Shown here in pieces: positions 20,094 to 29,312 of a DNA stretch of 64,000 nt (position 1 is the stretch's first letter; every line of letters starts with the position of its first letter). Both the position numbers and the translations under genes were made by a program. Below the pieces are notes generated by a model, which was not told the DNA's origin, searched no databases, and saw only the letters and a program-made list of their open reading frames with translations. Where the stretch lies: NCBI GenBank assembly GCA_902537845.1, contig CACBDC010000002.1:36253-100252 (forward strand). Reading direction: 5' to 3'. This stretch comes from an uncultured Pelagibacteraceae bacterium (lineage in GTDB: Bacteria > Pseudomonadota > Alphaproteobacteria > Pelagibacterales > Pelagibacteraceae).

Positions 20094-22013
20094 TTAATTT
20101 AAGGGCAACTTATTTGAGGCAAGCATATTTTTTATTAAGTCTTCTCTTTTTATAGTTTCTTGTTTATCAGAACCTAATTTTCTAATAGTTACTGTATTAT
20201 CAGCAACCTCTTTTTTACCACAAACAATTATATATGGAATTTTTGCTAGAGAATGTTCTCTGACTTTATAATTTATTTTTTCGTTTCTTAAATCCATTTC
20301 ACATTTTATACCCTCTTTAAATAAATCTTCAAATAACTTTTTTACATAGTCATTGTTTTCTTCTGCTATAGGGCACACAATAGCTTGTGCTGGTGAGAGC
20401 CAAAAAGGTAATTTACCAGCATAATTTTCAATTAAAATTCCGATAAATCTTTCCAAAGATCCAAAAAGTGCTCGATGCAACATAACAGGAACTTTTTTAC
20501 TGCCGTCTTTAGCTACATAAGATGCTCCTAATCTGTTTGGTAAATTTAAATCTACTTGTAAAGTTCCACATTGCCAGTCTCTTCCGATAGCATCCCTTAA
20601 AACAAATTCAATTTTAGGTCCATAAAAAGCTCCTTCACCTTTATTTATAGTATATTCAAGTTTAGATTGCTTAATTGCTGCAAGAAGAGCTGCTTCAGAT
20701 TTATCCCACACACTATCATCTCCAACTCTTTTTTCAGGTCTATCAGAATATTTTAAAATTACATTCTCAAATCCTAAATCTTTATAAATTTCTAAAATTA
20801 AGTTTGTTACAGAAAGCGACTCTTCTGTAATTTGATCTTCTGTACAAAATATATGCGCATCATCCTGAGTGAAGGCTCTAACTCTTAGTAAGCCATGTAA
20901 AGCTCCAGATGGTTCGTACCGGTGTACTTTCCCGAATTCCGATAATTTAAGAGGTAAATCTCTGTAACTTTTTAAACCTTGATTAAAAACTTGAACACAA
21001 CCCGGACAGTTCATAGGTTTCACAGCGAATGTTTTTTCATCTGGTGTTTCAGACGTAAACATATGTTCCCCAAATTTTTCCCAATGGCCCGACTTTTCCC
21101 AAAGTGATTTATCTAAAAGTTCAGGGGTATTGATTTCCTTGTAACCAGCAAGTCTTTGTTTTGCTCTCATATATTCTACGAGTCTTTGAAATAGCAACCA
21201 TCCCTTTTCATGCCAAAATACTGCACCCGGGCTTTCCTCTCTAAAGTGAAAAAGATCCATTTCTTTACCAAGTTTTCTATGATCCCTTTTTTCAGCTTCT
21301 TCAAGACGATGTAAATAATCATCAAGCTCTTTTTTAGTGCTCCAACATGTTCCGTAAATCCTTTGAAGCATTTCATTATTAGAGTCGCCTCTCCAATATG
21401 CTCCTGATACCTTTGTTAATTTAAAAGCTTTCCCAATTTTTCCAGATGAAGCTAAATGAGGTCCTCTACATAAATCGTGCCATGTTTTTCCATGATGATA
21501 AACTGATAATTCCTCATTTTCAGGTATGCTTTCTATAATTTCTGCTTTGTACTTTTCTCCAATTTTTTTGAAATGTTTTATTGCTTCATTTCTTTTCCAA
21601 ACTTCTCTTTTAGTTTCTACATCTCTATCAACTATTTCTGACATTTTTTTCTCAATTTTATTTAAATCATCGCTCGTAAAAGGTTCTTTTCTGGCAAAGT
21701 CATAGTAAAAACCATTTTCTATAACTGGTCCTATAGTAACTTGTGTGCCAGGAAATAGTTCTTGAACTGCCATCGCCATTATATGAGCAGCATCATGTCT
21801 GATGACCTCCAATCCTTCTTTGTCTTTTGGAGTAATAATTCTTACCTTTGCGTCTCTTGTAATGCTATGACTGAGATCTTTTAGGTCTCCATCAACTTCC
21901 ATGATTAAAGCAGTTTTTTCGAGAGTCTTGCTGATTTTTTTTGTTAATTCAAAACCATTTATTGATTTATCAAAATCTATCTTTTTTCCATCTAATAATT
22001 GAATTTGAGGCAT
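20094..22013 (-). CDS. thrS: Threonyl-tRNA synthetase
   Basis: A 639-residue class II enzyme. Domains in order: N-terminal TGS (about 1-60), editing domain with HDAAHIMAMAVQELFPG (Zn-type HxxxH, about 73-77) and the later HHGKTWHDLCRGPH, catalytic core with the zinc-site CPGC near residue 334, motif 2 RYEPSGALHGLLRVRAF (about 363-379), and C-terminal anticodon-binding domain. The start overlaps the stop of an upstream glycosyltransferase (TAATG). In this operon thrS-infC-rpmI-rplT-pheST order is the ancestral one. Confidence 0.98.
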   Translation of the reverse strand: MPQIQLLDGKKIDFDKSINGFELTKKISKTLEKTALIMEVDGDLKDLSHSITRDAKVRIITPKDKEGLEVIRHDAAHIMAMAVQELFPGTQVTIGPVIENGFYYDFARKEPFTSDDLNKIEKKMSEIVDRDVETKREVWKRNEAIKHFKKIGEKYKAEIIESIPENEELSVYHHGKTWHDLCRGPHLASSGKIGKAFKLTKVSGAYWRGDSNNEMLQRIYGTCWSTKKELDDYLHRLEEAEKRDHRKLGKEMDLFHFREESPGAVFWHEKGWLLFQRLVEYMRAKQRLAGYKEINTPELLDKSLWEKSGHWEKFGEHMFTSETPDEKTFAVKPMNCPGCVQVFNQGLKSYRDLPLKLSEFGKVHRYEPSGALHGLLRVRAFTQDDAHIFCTEDQITEESLSVTNLILEIYKDLGFENVILKYSDRPEKRVGDDSVWDKSEAALLAAIKQSKLEYTINKGEGAFYGPKIEFVLRDAIGRDWQCGTLQVDLNLPNRLGASYVAKDGSKKVPVMLHRALFGSLERFIGILIENYAGKLPFWLSPAQAIVCPIAEENNDYVKKLFEDLFKEGIKCEMDLRNEKINYKVREHSLAKIPYIIVCGKKEVADNTVTIRKLGSDKQETIKREDLIKNMLASNKLPLN

Positions 22014-23170
22014 TAATTTTTTATTAATCTTTTATATTCTTTTAAATTAGATTGGCACATTGTTTCAACATCAAATTTTTTTGTAATGTTTTTTCTACCT
22101 TCATTTCCCATTGATTTCAATTCTTCTTGAGATAATTGCATAACAGTATTTAAAATTTTAGCAAGTTCTCTAGGGTCATCATGCTTATACAAAAACCCAG
22201 ATTTTTTATTGATAATTGTTTCTTTAGATCCTCCAATATCACTAGCAACAATTATTTTCCCCATAGATTGAGCCTCTACTGAAACTCTACCAAATGCTTC
22301 TGGCTCTATCGAAGCCGAGACAACAACATCTGATATAGAATAAGCTAGAGGCATTTCTTTACAATGAGATATAAATTTTATTTTTTTATTTAAATTATAT
22401 CTTTCAACTAAATTAATTAGTTTTTTTTTATAAACTTTTCTACCTTGATCTGATCCAAGTATTAAAGCTTGAAAATTAGTAATATTATAATCCTCAATCA
22501 AAATATTTAGGGACTCAATGAATTTTTCTTGTCCCTTCCAATACGTTAACCTACCTGGTAAAAGTATTGTAAAATTATTTGAGGATAGACCCCACTCTTG
22601 TTTGAGTTTTTCTTGTTTAAGTATTGAGATATTTTTTGAGTTATAATAGTCGATATTTATGCCTCTAAATATTACTCTTAGTTTTTTTTCTTTACTTAAA
22701 TATTCTGAATAATTTTCATTTATATGATTAAATATAAAATTTGATCCTGCTATTGTAAGCTTTGCTCTTAGCATAATACTATTATAAAATTTTTTTAAAT
22801 TATTTTTAAAATTATAAGTTCCGTGAAAAGTTGTTACAAAAATTCGATTAGTTAGGAGAGATGCAAAATAACAAGCCCAAGCTGGCGCCCTGCTTCTAGC
22901 ATGAATAATATTAATTTTATAGAAGATAATATAAAAACATAAAACAATCGCATTAAAAAAAATTAAAAATGGATTTTTTGAGTGAACTGGGAGTCTGATT
23001 ATTTTAACTTTGTCTTTTTTAACAAATTTTAACAGTTCTCCCCCTGAGGTAGCTATAAAAGATCTACAATCATTTTCTGGAAGAAAATGAGCAATGTCAT
23101 AACAGCCTGTTTCTGCTCCTCCATAACCAAGTTTAGGTATGACTTGTAGAACATTTATTTTAGTAGTCAT
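22013..23170 (-). CDS. Glycosyltransferase, GT4 family
   Basis: A 385-residue GT-B protein. The N-domain has VIPKLGYGGAETGCYDIA (about residues 9-26) with the glycine-rich acceptor loop. The C-domain has LLPGRLTYWKGQEKFIESL (about 201-219) and the donor-site EAFGRVSVEAQSMGK block (about 291-305). It probably adds a hexose to LPS or another surface glycan. It is the first gene of the translation operon and couples to thrS through TAATG. Only 36 nt separate it from the plus-strand hydrolase, with a TATATAATA box at 23181-23189 that could serve both directions. Confidence 0.88.
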   Translation of the reverse strand: MTTKINVLQVIPKLGYGGAETGCYDIAHFLPENDCRSFIATSGGELLKFVKKDKVKIIRLPVHSKNPFLIFFNAIVLCFYIIFYKINIIHARSRAPAWACYFASLLTNRIFVTTFHGTYNFKNNLKKFYNSIMLRAKLTIAGSNFIFNHINENYSEYLSKEKKLRVIFRGINIDYYNSKNISILKQEKLKQEWGLSSNNFTILLPGRLTYWKGQEKFIESLNILIEDYNITNFQALILGSDQGRKVYKKKLINLVERYNLNKKIKFISHCKEMPLAYSISDVVVSASIEPEAFGRVSVEAQSMGKIIVASDIGGSKETIINKKSGFLYKHDDPRELAKILNTVMQLSQEELKSMGNEGRKNITKKFDVETMCQSNLKEYKRLIKN

Positions 23171-23206
23171 GTTATTTGTTATATAATAGCACTAAAACAT
23201 TCTTAT

Positions 23207-23962
23207 ATGAAAAAATTCAAATATTTAAAATTATCAAAGACAAAAAAACTTAGATTTATTGATAATTATTTTAAAAAAAAACTTTATATTGTTTTTTTAC
23301 CCGGTTTCATGTCTGATATCGAAGGAAAAAAACCTCAATATCTTTTAAAATTTGCTAAGAGATACAAATTGGGTTTTTTAAGTTTAGAATACTCTGGACA
23401 TGGAAAATCTTCAGGAGATTTTATTAAGGGAAATATAAGTATTTGGTCAAATGATACTAGAAGAGTAATCAAAAAAATTTTAAAAAAAAATAACTTTATT
23501 TTAATAGGATCAAGTATGGGTGCCTGGATAGCTCTAAATCAATTTAAATATTTTAAAGCTCAAATAAAAGGCTTTATAGGTATTGGCTCGGCTCCAGAAT
23601 TTTTAACAAAACTTATGTGGAATAAATTTCCAAAAAAAACAAAGAAAGAATTGCTGAAAACAGGAAAAATATTAATTAAAAATGGTGACTATGAATATCC
23701 AATTACTTTACAGCTTATTAAAGATGGAAGAAAAAATAAAGTTTTACATAAAAAAATAAATTCTAAAATAGATGTAACAATGTTTCACGGTCAAAAGGAT
23801 GAAGTTGTTCCGGTTAGTTTCTCTAGGTTAGTATTGAAAGTTTTTAGTAATGCTAAAAAGAAAGTTGTAATAATAAAAAATGGTGATCACAGTTTATCTA
23901 ATCAAACACCCTTAAAGAAAATAATTAAAGAATTACATTCCATTATTAAAAATATAATTTAA
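23207..23962 (+). CDS. Alpha/beta hydrolase
   Basis: A 251-residue serine hydrolase-like protein. Seen: FLPGFMSDIEGKK (oxyanion region, about residues 30-42), EYSGHGKSSGDF, the nucleophile elbow GSSMGAW (Ser near residue 103), an acidic residue in FHGQKDEVVPV (about 195-205) and the histidine in NGDHSLS (about 226-232). No signal peptide. The family includes esterases and peptidases resembling ABHD10/17-type proteins; substrate unknown. It converges on the epimerase-like gene with a 30-nt overlap. Confidence 0.85.
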   Translation: MKKFKYLKLSKTKKLRFIDNYFKKKLYIVFLPGFMSDIEGKKPQYLLKFAKRYKLGFLSLEYSGHGKSSGDFIKGNISIWSNDTRRVIKKILKKNNFILIGSSMGAWIALNQFKYFKAQIKGFIGIGSAPEFLTKLMWNKFPKKTKKELLKTGKILIKNGDYEYPITLQLIKDGRKNKVLHKKINSKIDVTMFHGQKDEVVPVSFSRLVLKVFSNAKKKVVIIKNGDHSLSNQTPLKKIIKELHSIIKNII

Positions 23963-24811
23963 CCCTTCCTCATAGGAAGGGTATTTCAAAACGTATTTAA
24001 AAAAAGCTTTCATTTTTTTGTTATTTACTTTTTTTGAGTCTTTATAAAAGTTTTGTAACATTTTGCTTTCAACTTCCTCAAGTTTTACTGAATTGGGTTT
24101 CTCTAGTTTTAATAATTTTGCGCCGTAGGCTGCTACTTCAATTTGTGAGGCGGGTTTATCATCACAAATATTATAAATTTCATTATTTTTAAAATTATCA
24201 AGAGACTTAAATAAAATGTTAGCTATGTCCTCAACATGAATTCTTGAAAAAAAGTGATTTTTTTTGTCTACAATTTGTACTTTACCAGTTTTTAATCTTT
24301 TCAAAATGTTAAACTCATTTGAATATATGCCAGCTAATCTGAAAATTTGAAGCGGATAATTCTTTTTATTCGATAAACTTGTCCAGTTTTTTTCTGCTTC
24401 TAATCTACTTATCCCATTATCTGATGTGGGTTGAGTTACGCTATCTTCATTAACCCAATCACCTTTATGATCTCCATATACACTAGTTGCTGATAAATAT
24501 GTAATCCATTTACAATTTATTTTTTTTTTTAGATTTGTATCAAGGTAATTTACTACAATATCTTTGCCATCAATTGGCGGAATAGAAACTAAAATGTAAT
24601 CTGCTTCCTCTATTTTTTTTTTAATAGACTCATCAAACTTGCTATCTGTAAATTGGTATGACTTTATTTTAATATTATTAAACTCTATCTGATGAGTTTC
24701 CTGTCTAGAAGTAACACTTAAATCAAAATCTTTTTTTTCATTAATTAACTTATTAATAAAACTTTCTGCGACTTGGCCGAAGCCAAAGCAAAAGATTTTT
24801 GTTTTAATCAT
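23933..24811 (-). CDS. NAD(P)-binding epimerase/dehydratase-like protein (YeeZ-like)
   Basis: A 292-residue Rossmann protein. Residues 5-13 (IFCFGFGQV) form the dinucleotide-binding loop; SIPPIDG and ITYLSATSVYGDHKGDWVNE (about 103-122) match the extended short-chain dehydrogenase/SDR-like family, including the Ser-x-Tyr-type arrangement. The product resembles YeeZ, whose substrate is unknown. The start overlaps the gltB stop codon by one base, so it is the last gene of the gltD-gltB unit. Role in nitrogen metabolism would be guesswork. Confidence 0.75.
   Translation of the reverse strand: MIKTKIFCFGFGQVAESFINKLINEKKDFDLSVTSRQETHQIEFNNIKIKSYQFTDSKFDESIKKKIEEADYILVSIPPIDGKDIVVNYLDTNLKKKINCKWITYLSATSVYGDHKGDWVNEDSVTQPTSDNGISRLEAEKNWTSLSNKKNYPLQIFRLAGIYSNEFNILKRLKTGKVQIVDKKNHFFSRIHVEDIANILFKSLDNFKNNEIYNICDDKPASQIEVAAYGAKLLKLEKPNSVKLEEVESKMLQNFYKDSKKVNNKKMKAFFKYVLKYPSYEEGLNYIFNNGM
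23962..23982 (+). terminator. Hairpin just after the hydrolase stop
   Basis: Perfect 9-bp inverted repeat ACCCTTCCT / AGGAAGGGT (23962-23970 and 23974-23982) with a 3-nt loop, starting at the hydrolase stop codon. The following bases (ATTTC) make only a weak U-tract, so termination is plausible rather than certain. The same DNA codes for the C terminus of the epimerase-like protein on the other strand. Confidence 0.5.
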
Positions 24812-27800
24812 TAACCTGCTTTCTTAATATGTGGCTTTAAACTAATAGGATTATCCAATTTATCAAGCATTTCTATGGGACAAATTTGTTTAAATTTTTT
24901 AAGTTCATTATCAAAATCATTTAATATTTTTTTAGCAATTTTTGAATTTGTTTCGTTGACAAAAGTATTTAAATTTTCTTTTAAAAATTTCTTCCAATAA
25001 TCTGTCTCAACTTCTTGCCAAATAATTGAAGTTGGATTAGCAAAATTCTCAAAAGTATTATTATCGTCATAAATAAATGCCATTCCACCTGTCATTCCTG
25101 CTCCAAAATTGTCGCCAACTTCTCCTAATATAATAGCTGTCCCACCTGTCATGTACTCACAACCATGAGCTCCACATCCCTCTATAATCGAAAAACTTCC
25201 AGAGTTTCTAACAGCAAACCTCTCTCCCGCTTGTCCTGATGCAAATAATTTTCCTGAGGTTGCTCCATAAAGAACAGTATTTCCTATGATTGTATTTTCA
25301 TCTGAAACTAATGAACTTTTTGGAGAAGGATATACAACGATAGTTCCTCCAGACAATCCTTTACCAACGTAATCGTTACAATCACCCTCGACGGTTAGTT
25401 TTACTCCTTTAGTCAAAAAAGCTCCGAGTGACTGTCCTGCAGAACCCTCAAGTTTTATTTGCACAGTATTTTCCTTTAATTTATTGTTGCCAAATTTTTT
25501 ATATACATGATGAGATAATCTTGTTCCTACTGATCTTGATGTATTTTCTATTTCGTATGTAAACTTATTTTCTGTGTCTAATTTAATTTTATCTTTTATC
25601 TCTGACCAAATCTTTTCATCGAGAGTATCCGGAACAGCATTGATATGTTTATCTTTACAATATCTTAGGTTTTCTCCTGGATCTGTTTGAACTAATAAAG
25701 GATTTAAATCTAAATCATCTAAGTTGGAGGCGCCTTTATTTACCTGGGTTAACAAATCTGTTCGTCCGATAATTTCGTTAATAGACTTAAATCCAAGAGA
25801 GGCTAGAATTTCCCTTACCTCAGTTGCTGCAAATTTAAATAAATTAACAACTTTTTCTGGAGTGCCAGTAAATTTTTCTCGTAAAGCTTCATCTTGACTA
25901 CAAACTCCAACCGGACATGTGTTTGAATGACATTGTCTTACCATTATGCATCCCATTGCAACTAAAGATGAAGTTCCCATCCCGTATTCTTCTGCTCCCA
26001 TCATTGCCGCCATCACGATGTCTCGGCCAGTTTTTAATCCACCATCTGTTCTTAAAGTAACGTTATGTCTTAAATTATTTAACGTAAGAATTTGGTTTGC
26101 CTCTGTTAAACCCATTTCCCATGGAATACCAGCATACTTAATACTTGTTTGAGGACTTGCTCCGGTTCCACCTGAATGACCTGAAATTAAAATGATATCC
26201 GCTTTTGCTTTAGCAACTCCTGCTGCTATTGTTCCAATACCTGTTGAAGCTACTAGCTTTACTCCAACTCTCGCACCTGGATTGATTTGTTTTAAATCAT
26301 AGATAAGTTGTGCTAAGTCCTCTATAGAATAAATATCATGATGTGGCGGTGGTGATATTAAAGTTACGCCAGGTGTGGAATGTCTTAATCGCGCTATTTC
26401 CTCTGTAACTTTAAAACCTGGAAGCTGTCCACCTTCACCAGGTTTAGCGCCTTGGGCAATTTTTATTTCAATTTCATTAGCGTTATTTAAGTAATCAACA
26501 GTTACTCCAAATCTTGCAGATGCTATTTGTTTCACTCTTGAGTTCGCGCTATCTCCGTTAGGTAATATTTTAAACCTTTTTGCATCCTCGCCCCCTTCTC
26601 CGCTACAAGAGGCACCTTTAATTCTATTCATTCCCATTGCTAAAGTTTCGTGAGCTTCTGCTGATAAAGCTCCATGAGACATACTTCCACTTCCAAATCG
26701 TTTTAAAATTTCTTCAATTGGCTCTACCTGGTTAATATCAACAGGCTTTCTTTGTTTTTTAAATTCTAGTAAGTCTCTTATATTTATAGGAGGTAAATTA
26801 TGAATTCCAGCTGAGTACTTTTTATACAGTTCATAAGATCCGCTACCTACAGCGCTTTGTAATAAATGAATTAATTTTCCTTGATATTGGTGATCTTCTC
26901 CACTTTTTCTATATCTGTATAAACCTCCGATTGGTAAAGTGAATACATTTTTTGCATTAAATTTTTCATGAAGTTCTTTAATCTTTTTTTCGATTCCGAT
27001 TATACCTATTCCTGAAATTCTTGAGGACATGCCTGGAAAATAATCTGATACAATAGCTCTACTCAATCCTACAGCTTCAAAGTTGCATCCACCCCTATAA
27101 GAACTAATTACTGAAATCCCCATCTTAGACATAATCTTTAATAGACCAGCATCAATTGATTTTTTAAATTTGCTTACACAAGTCTCGAAATCTATTTTAC
27201 CAAATAATTTTTTTTCAAATCTTTGATAAATACTGTCTATTGATAAATAAGGGTTTACTGTTGTAGCGCCAACTCCTATTAAAATAGCAAATGAGTGCGT
27301 ATCCATTGCATCAGAGCATTCAACATTTAGAGAACAATAACCTCGTAAACCGTGTTTTACTAAGTGAGAGTGAACTGCTCCTACAGTCAATATACTTGGT
27401 ATACTTGCTTTTTGATTTGAAATATTTTTATCAGACAATACTAAACAAGTACTACCTTGTCTTACTGCAGTTTCAGCCTCTTCTCGTATTGACTCTATTC
27501 TTTCCTTAAGAGATCCCTCAATGTCAAAAGTACAATCAATTATCTTTACTTTTTTTGAAAAAAATTTTTTGAACTTTTTAAATTGTGAATTGGTAAGTAT
27601 AGGGCTGTCTAAAACATAAATATTTTCTTCAGTAAGGTTATCGAAATCTAAAATGTTGCCTAGGTTTCCAAATCTTGTTTTTAGACTCATAACTTTATTT
27701 TCTCTAAGAGAGTCTATTGGGGGATTAGTTACTTGGCTGAAGTTTTGTCTAAAGTAATGTGAGACAGGTCTAAAATGACTAGATAAAACTGCAACAGGGG

Positions 27801-29307
27801 TGTCATCACCCATCGAACCAGATGCCTCTTTGCCTTCCTCGGCCATCGGGTGCAAGATTAATTCTAGATCCTCTATACTTAGTCCTGACAAATACTGTCT
27901 TTTTCTCAAGTCTTCGCTTAAAAAATTTGGCTTTTCACCTTCCGGTGAAATTTTTTTCTCTAAATCAATAATTTGTTTATTATATTTTTTATAATCTTTG
28001 GCTAAAAGATCTTTAATTTCTTTGTCTTTAAATAACTTTCCTTTTTTAAGATCAATTGCAATTATTTGACCTGGGCCAAGTTTTCCTTTTTCAATAATCT
28101 TTTCCTCTGGAATTTTAATCATTCCTGTTTCTGATCCCGCAAAAAATAAATTATCTGAAGTAATTGAATATCTAAGAGGCCTTAGTCCATTTCTATCAGA
28201 AGAAGCCAGAACCCATTTAGCATCAGTTGCGCAAATAGCCGCCGGACCGTCCCACGGTTCTATTGTACTATTAAGAAAATTAAATAGGTCTTGATGATTT
28301 TTTGGAACTGTTTTGCTTCTCTTTGACCATGAGTCTGGAATCATCATCAATTTAATTAATGGTGCTAATTTTCCCGAGTGTGTTAAAAGTTCAAAAACGT
28401 TATCAAGTGCGCCTGAGTCAGAAGTGCTTCTAATAACTGGCTTTAAATTTTTTACATCTTTAAAAAGGGGGCTAGACATGTCTTGCTCGTGTATTTTCAT
28501 CCAGTTTATGTTCCCTTTAACCGTATTAATCTCGCCATTATGCGCTAAAGTTCTAAATGGTTGAGCTAGATCCCAGCTAGGAAAAGTATTGGTTGAATAT
28601 CTTTGGTGAAAAATTGCAAATCTAGAAGTTAATTTTTCGTCATTAAGATCTGGATAAAACTCGGATAACATTTCAGCTAGAAACATGCCTTTATAGACAA
28701 TTGATCTCGAACTAAAAGAACAGATATAAAAATCTTTAATTTGTTTATCCCTTGCAACTTTCTCAATTTTTTTTCTTGTTTCAAATAAATCTCTTTCAAG
28801 ATCATTTGTTTCTAAAGACTCATTTTTTTTGAACATTACCTGTGCTATTTCTGGGCGATTTTGATCTGCAGTTTTACCAAGAACACTTGGATTAATTGGA
28901 ACTTGTCTCCAACCATAAATGTAATAATTTTCAGCTAATAATGTTGACTCAATAATCTCCCTGCATTTTTCTTGTTCAGAATAATCTGTTCGCGGAAGAA
29001 AAACCATTCCAACACAAATTCTCTTATTCTCGTCTAAGGTATGACCAGTTGATAAGATTTTTTCTTTAAAAAATTCTGGAGCTATCTCGATTTGAATTCC
29101 TGCGCCATCACCAGATTTTCCATCTGCATCCACAGCGCCTCGGTGCCAAATAGCTTTTAATGCTTCAATACCGTACTCGACAATTTTTCTAGACTTTTTT
29201 CCGTTAGTTGAAGCAATTAATCCAACCCCGCAAGCTTCGTGCTCCATCTCTGGGGAATAATTGAAACTTTTTTCTAAAATTTTTTTATTTTTTTTATAAT
29301 TTTTCAT
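24811..29307 (-). CDS. gltB: Glutamate synthase (NADPH) large subunit
   Basis: A 1498-residue enzyme transferring the glutamine amide to 2-oxoglutarate. Domains: N-terminal Ntn glutaminase, with the catalytic cysteine at Cys26 in HEACGVG, implying removal of a 25-residue propeptide; central domain; FMN-binding synthase domain with the 3Fe-4S ligand block CIMVRQCHSNTCPVG; and the C-terminal beta-helix GXG domain (GGTIVVYP, GATSGKLFASG). Full length for the bacterial alpha subunit. It follows gltD by 5 nt and pairs with it. Confidence 0.98.
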   Translation of the reverse strand: MKNYKKNKKILEKSFNYSPEMEHEACGVGLIASTNGKKSRKIVEYGIEALKAIWHRGAVDADGKSGDGAGIQIEIAPEFFKEKILSTGHTLDENKRICVGMVFLPRTDYSEQEKCREIIESTLLAENYYIYGWRQVPINPSVLGKTADQNRPEIAQVMFKKNESLETNDLERDLFETRKKIEKVARDKQIKDFYICSFSSRSIVYKGMFLAEMLSEFYPDLNDEKLTSRFAIFHQRYSTNTFPSWDLAQPFRTLAHNGEINTVKGNINWMKIHEQDMSSPLFKDVKNLKPVIRSTSDSGALDNVFELLTHSGKLAPLIKLMMIPDSWSKRSKTVPKNHQDLFNFLNSTIEPWDGPAAICATDAKWVLASSDRNGLRPLRYSITSDNLFFAGSETGMIKIPEEKIIEKGKLGPGQIIAIDLKKGKLFKDKEIKDLLAKDYKKYNKQIIDLEKKISPEGEKPNFLSEDLRKRQYLSGLSIEDLELILHPMAEEGKEASGSMGDDTPVAVLSSHFRPVSHYFRQNFSQVTNPPIDSLRENKVMSLKTRFGNLGNILDFDNLTEENIYVLDSPILTNSQFKKFKKFFSKKVKIIDCTFDIEGSLKERIESIREEAETAVRQGSTCLVLSDKNISNQKASIPSILTVGAVHSHLVKHGLRGYCSLNVECSDAMDTHSFAILIGVGATTVNPYLSIDSIYQRFEKKLFGKIDFETCVSKFKKSIDAGLLKIMSKMGISVISSYRGGCNFEAVGLSRAIVSDYFPGMSSRISGIGIIGIEKKIKELHEKFNAKNVFTLPIGGLYRYRKSGEDHQYQGKLIHLLQSAVGSGSYELYKKYSAGIHNLPPINIRDLLEFKKQRKPVDINQVEPIEEILKRFGSGSMSHGALSAEAHETLAMGMNRIKGASCSGEGGEDAKRFKILPNGDSANSRVKQIASARFGVTVDYLNNANEIEIKIAQGAKPGEGGQLPGFKVTEEIARLRHSTPGVTLISPPPHHDIYSIEDLAQLIYDLKQINPGARVGVKLVASTGIGTIAAGVAKAKADIILISGHSGGTGASPQTSIKYAGIPWEMGLTEANQILTLNNLRHNVTLRTDGGLKTGRDIVMAAMMGAEEYGMGTSSLVAMGCIMVRQCHSNTCPVGVCSQDEALREKFTGTPEKVVNLFKFAATEVREILASLGFKSINEIIGRTDLLTQVNKGASNLDDLDLNPLLVQTDPGENLRYCKDKHINAVPDTLDEKIWSEIKDKIKLDTENKFTYEIENTSRSVGTRLSHHVYKKFGNNKLKENTVQIKLEGSAGQSLGAFLTKGVKLTVEGDCNDYVGKGLSGGTIVVYPSPKSSLVSDENTIIGNTVLYGATSGKLFASGQAGERFAVRNSGSFSIIEGCGAHGCEYMTGGTAIILGEVGDNFGAGMTGGMAFIYDDNNTFENFANPTSIIWQEVETDYWKKFLKENLNTFVNETNSKIAKKILNDFDNELKKFKQICPIEMLDKLDNPISLKPHIKKAG

Positions 29308-29312
29308 ATCAA

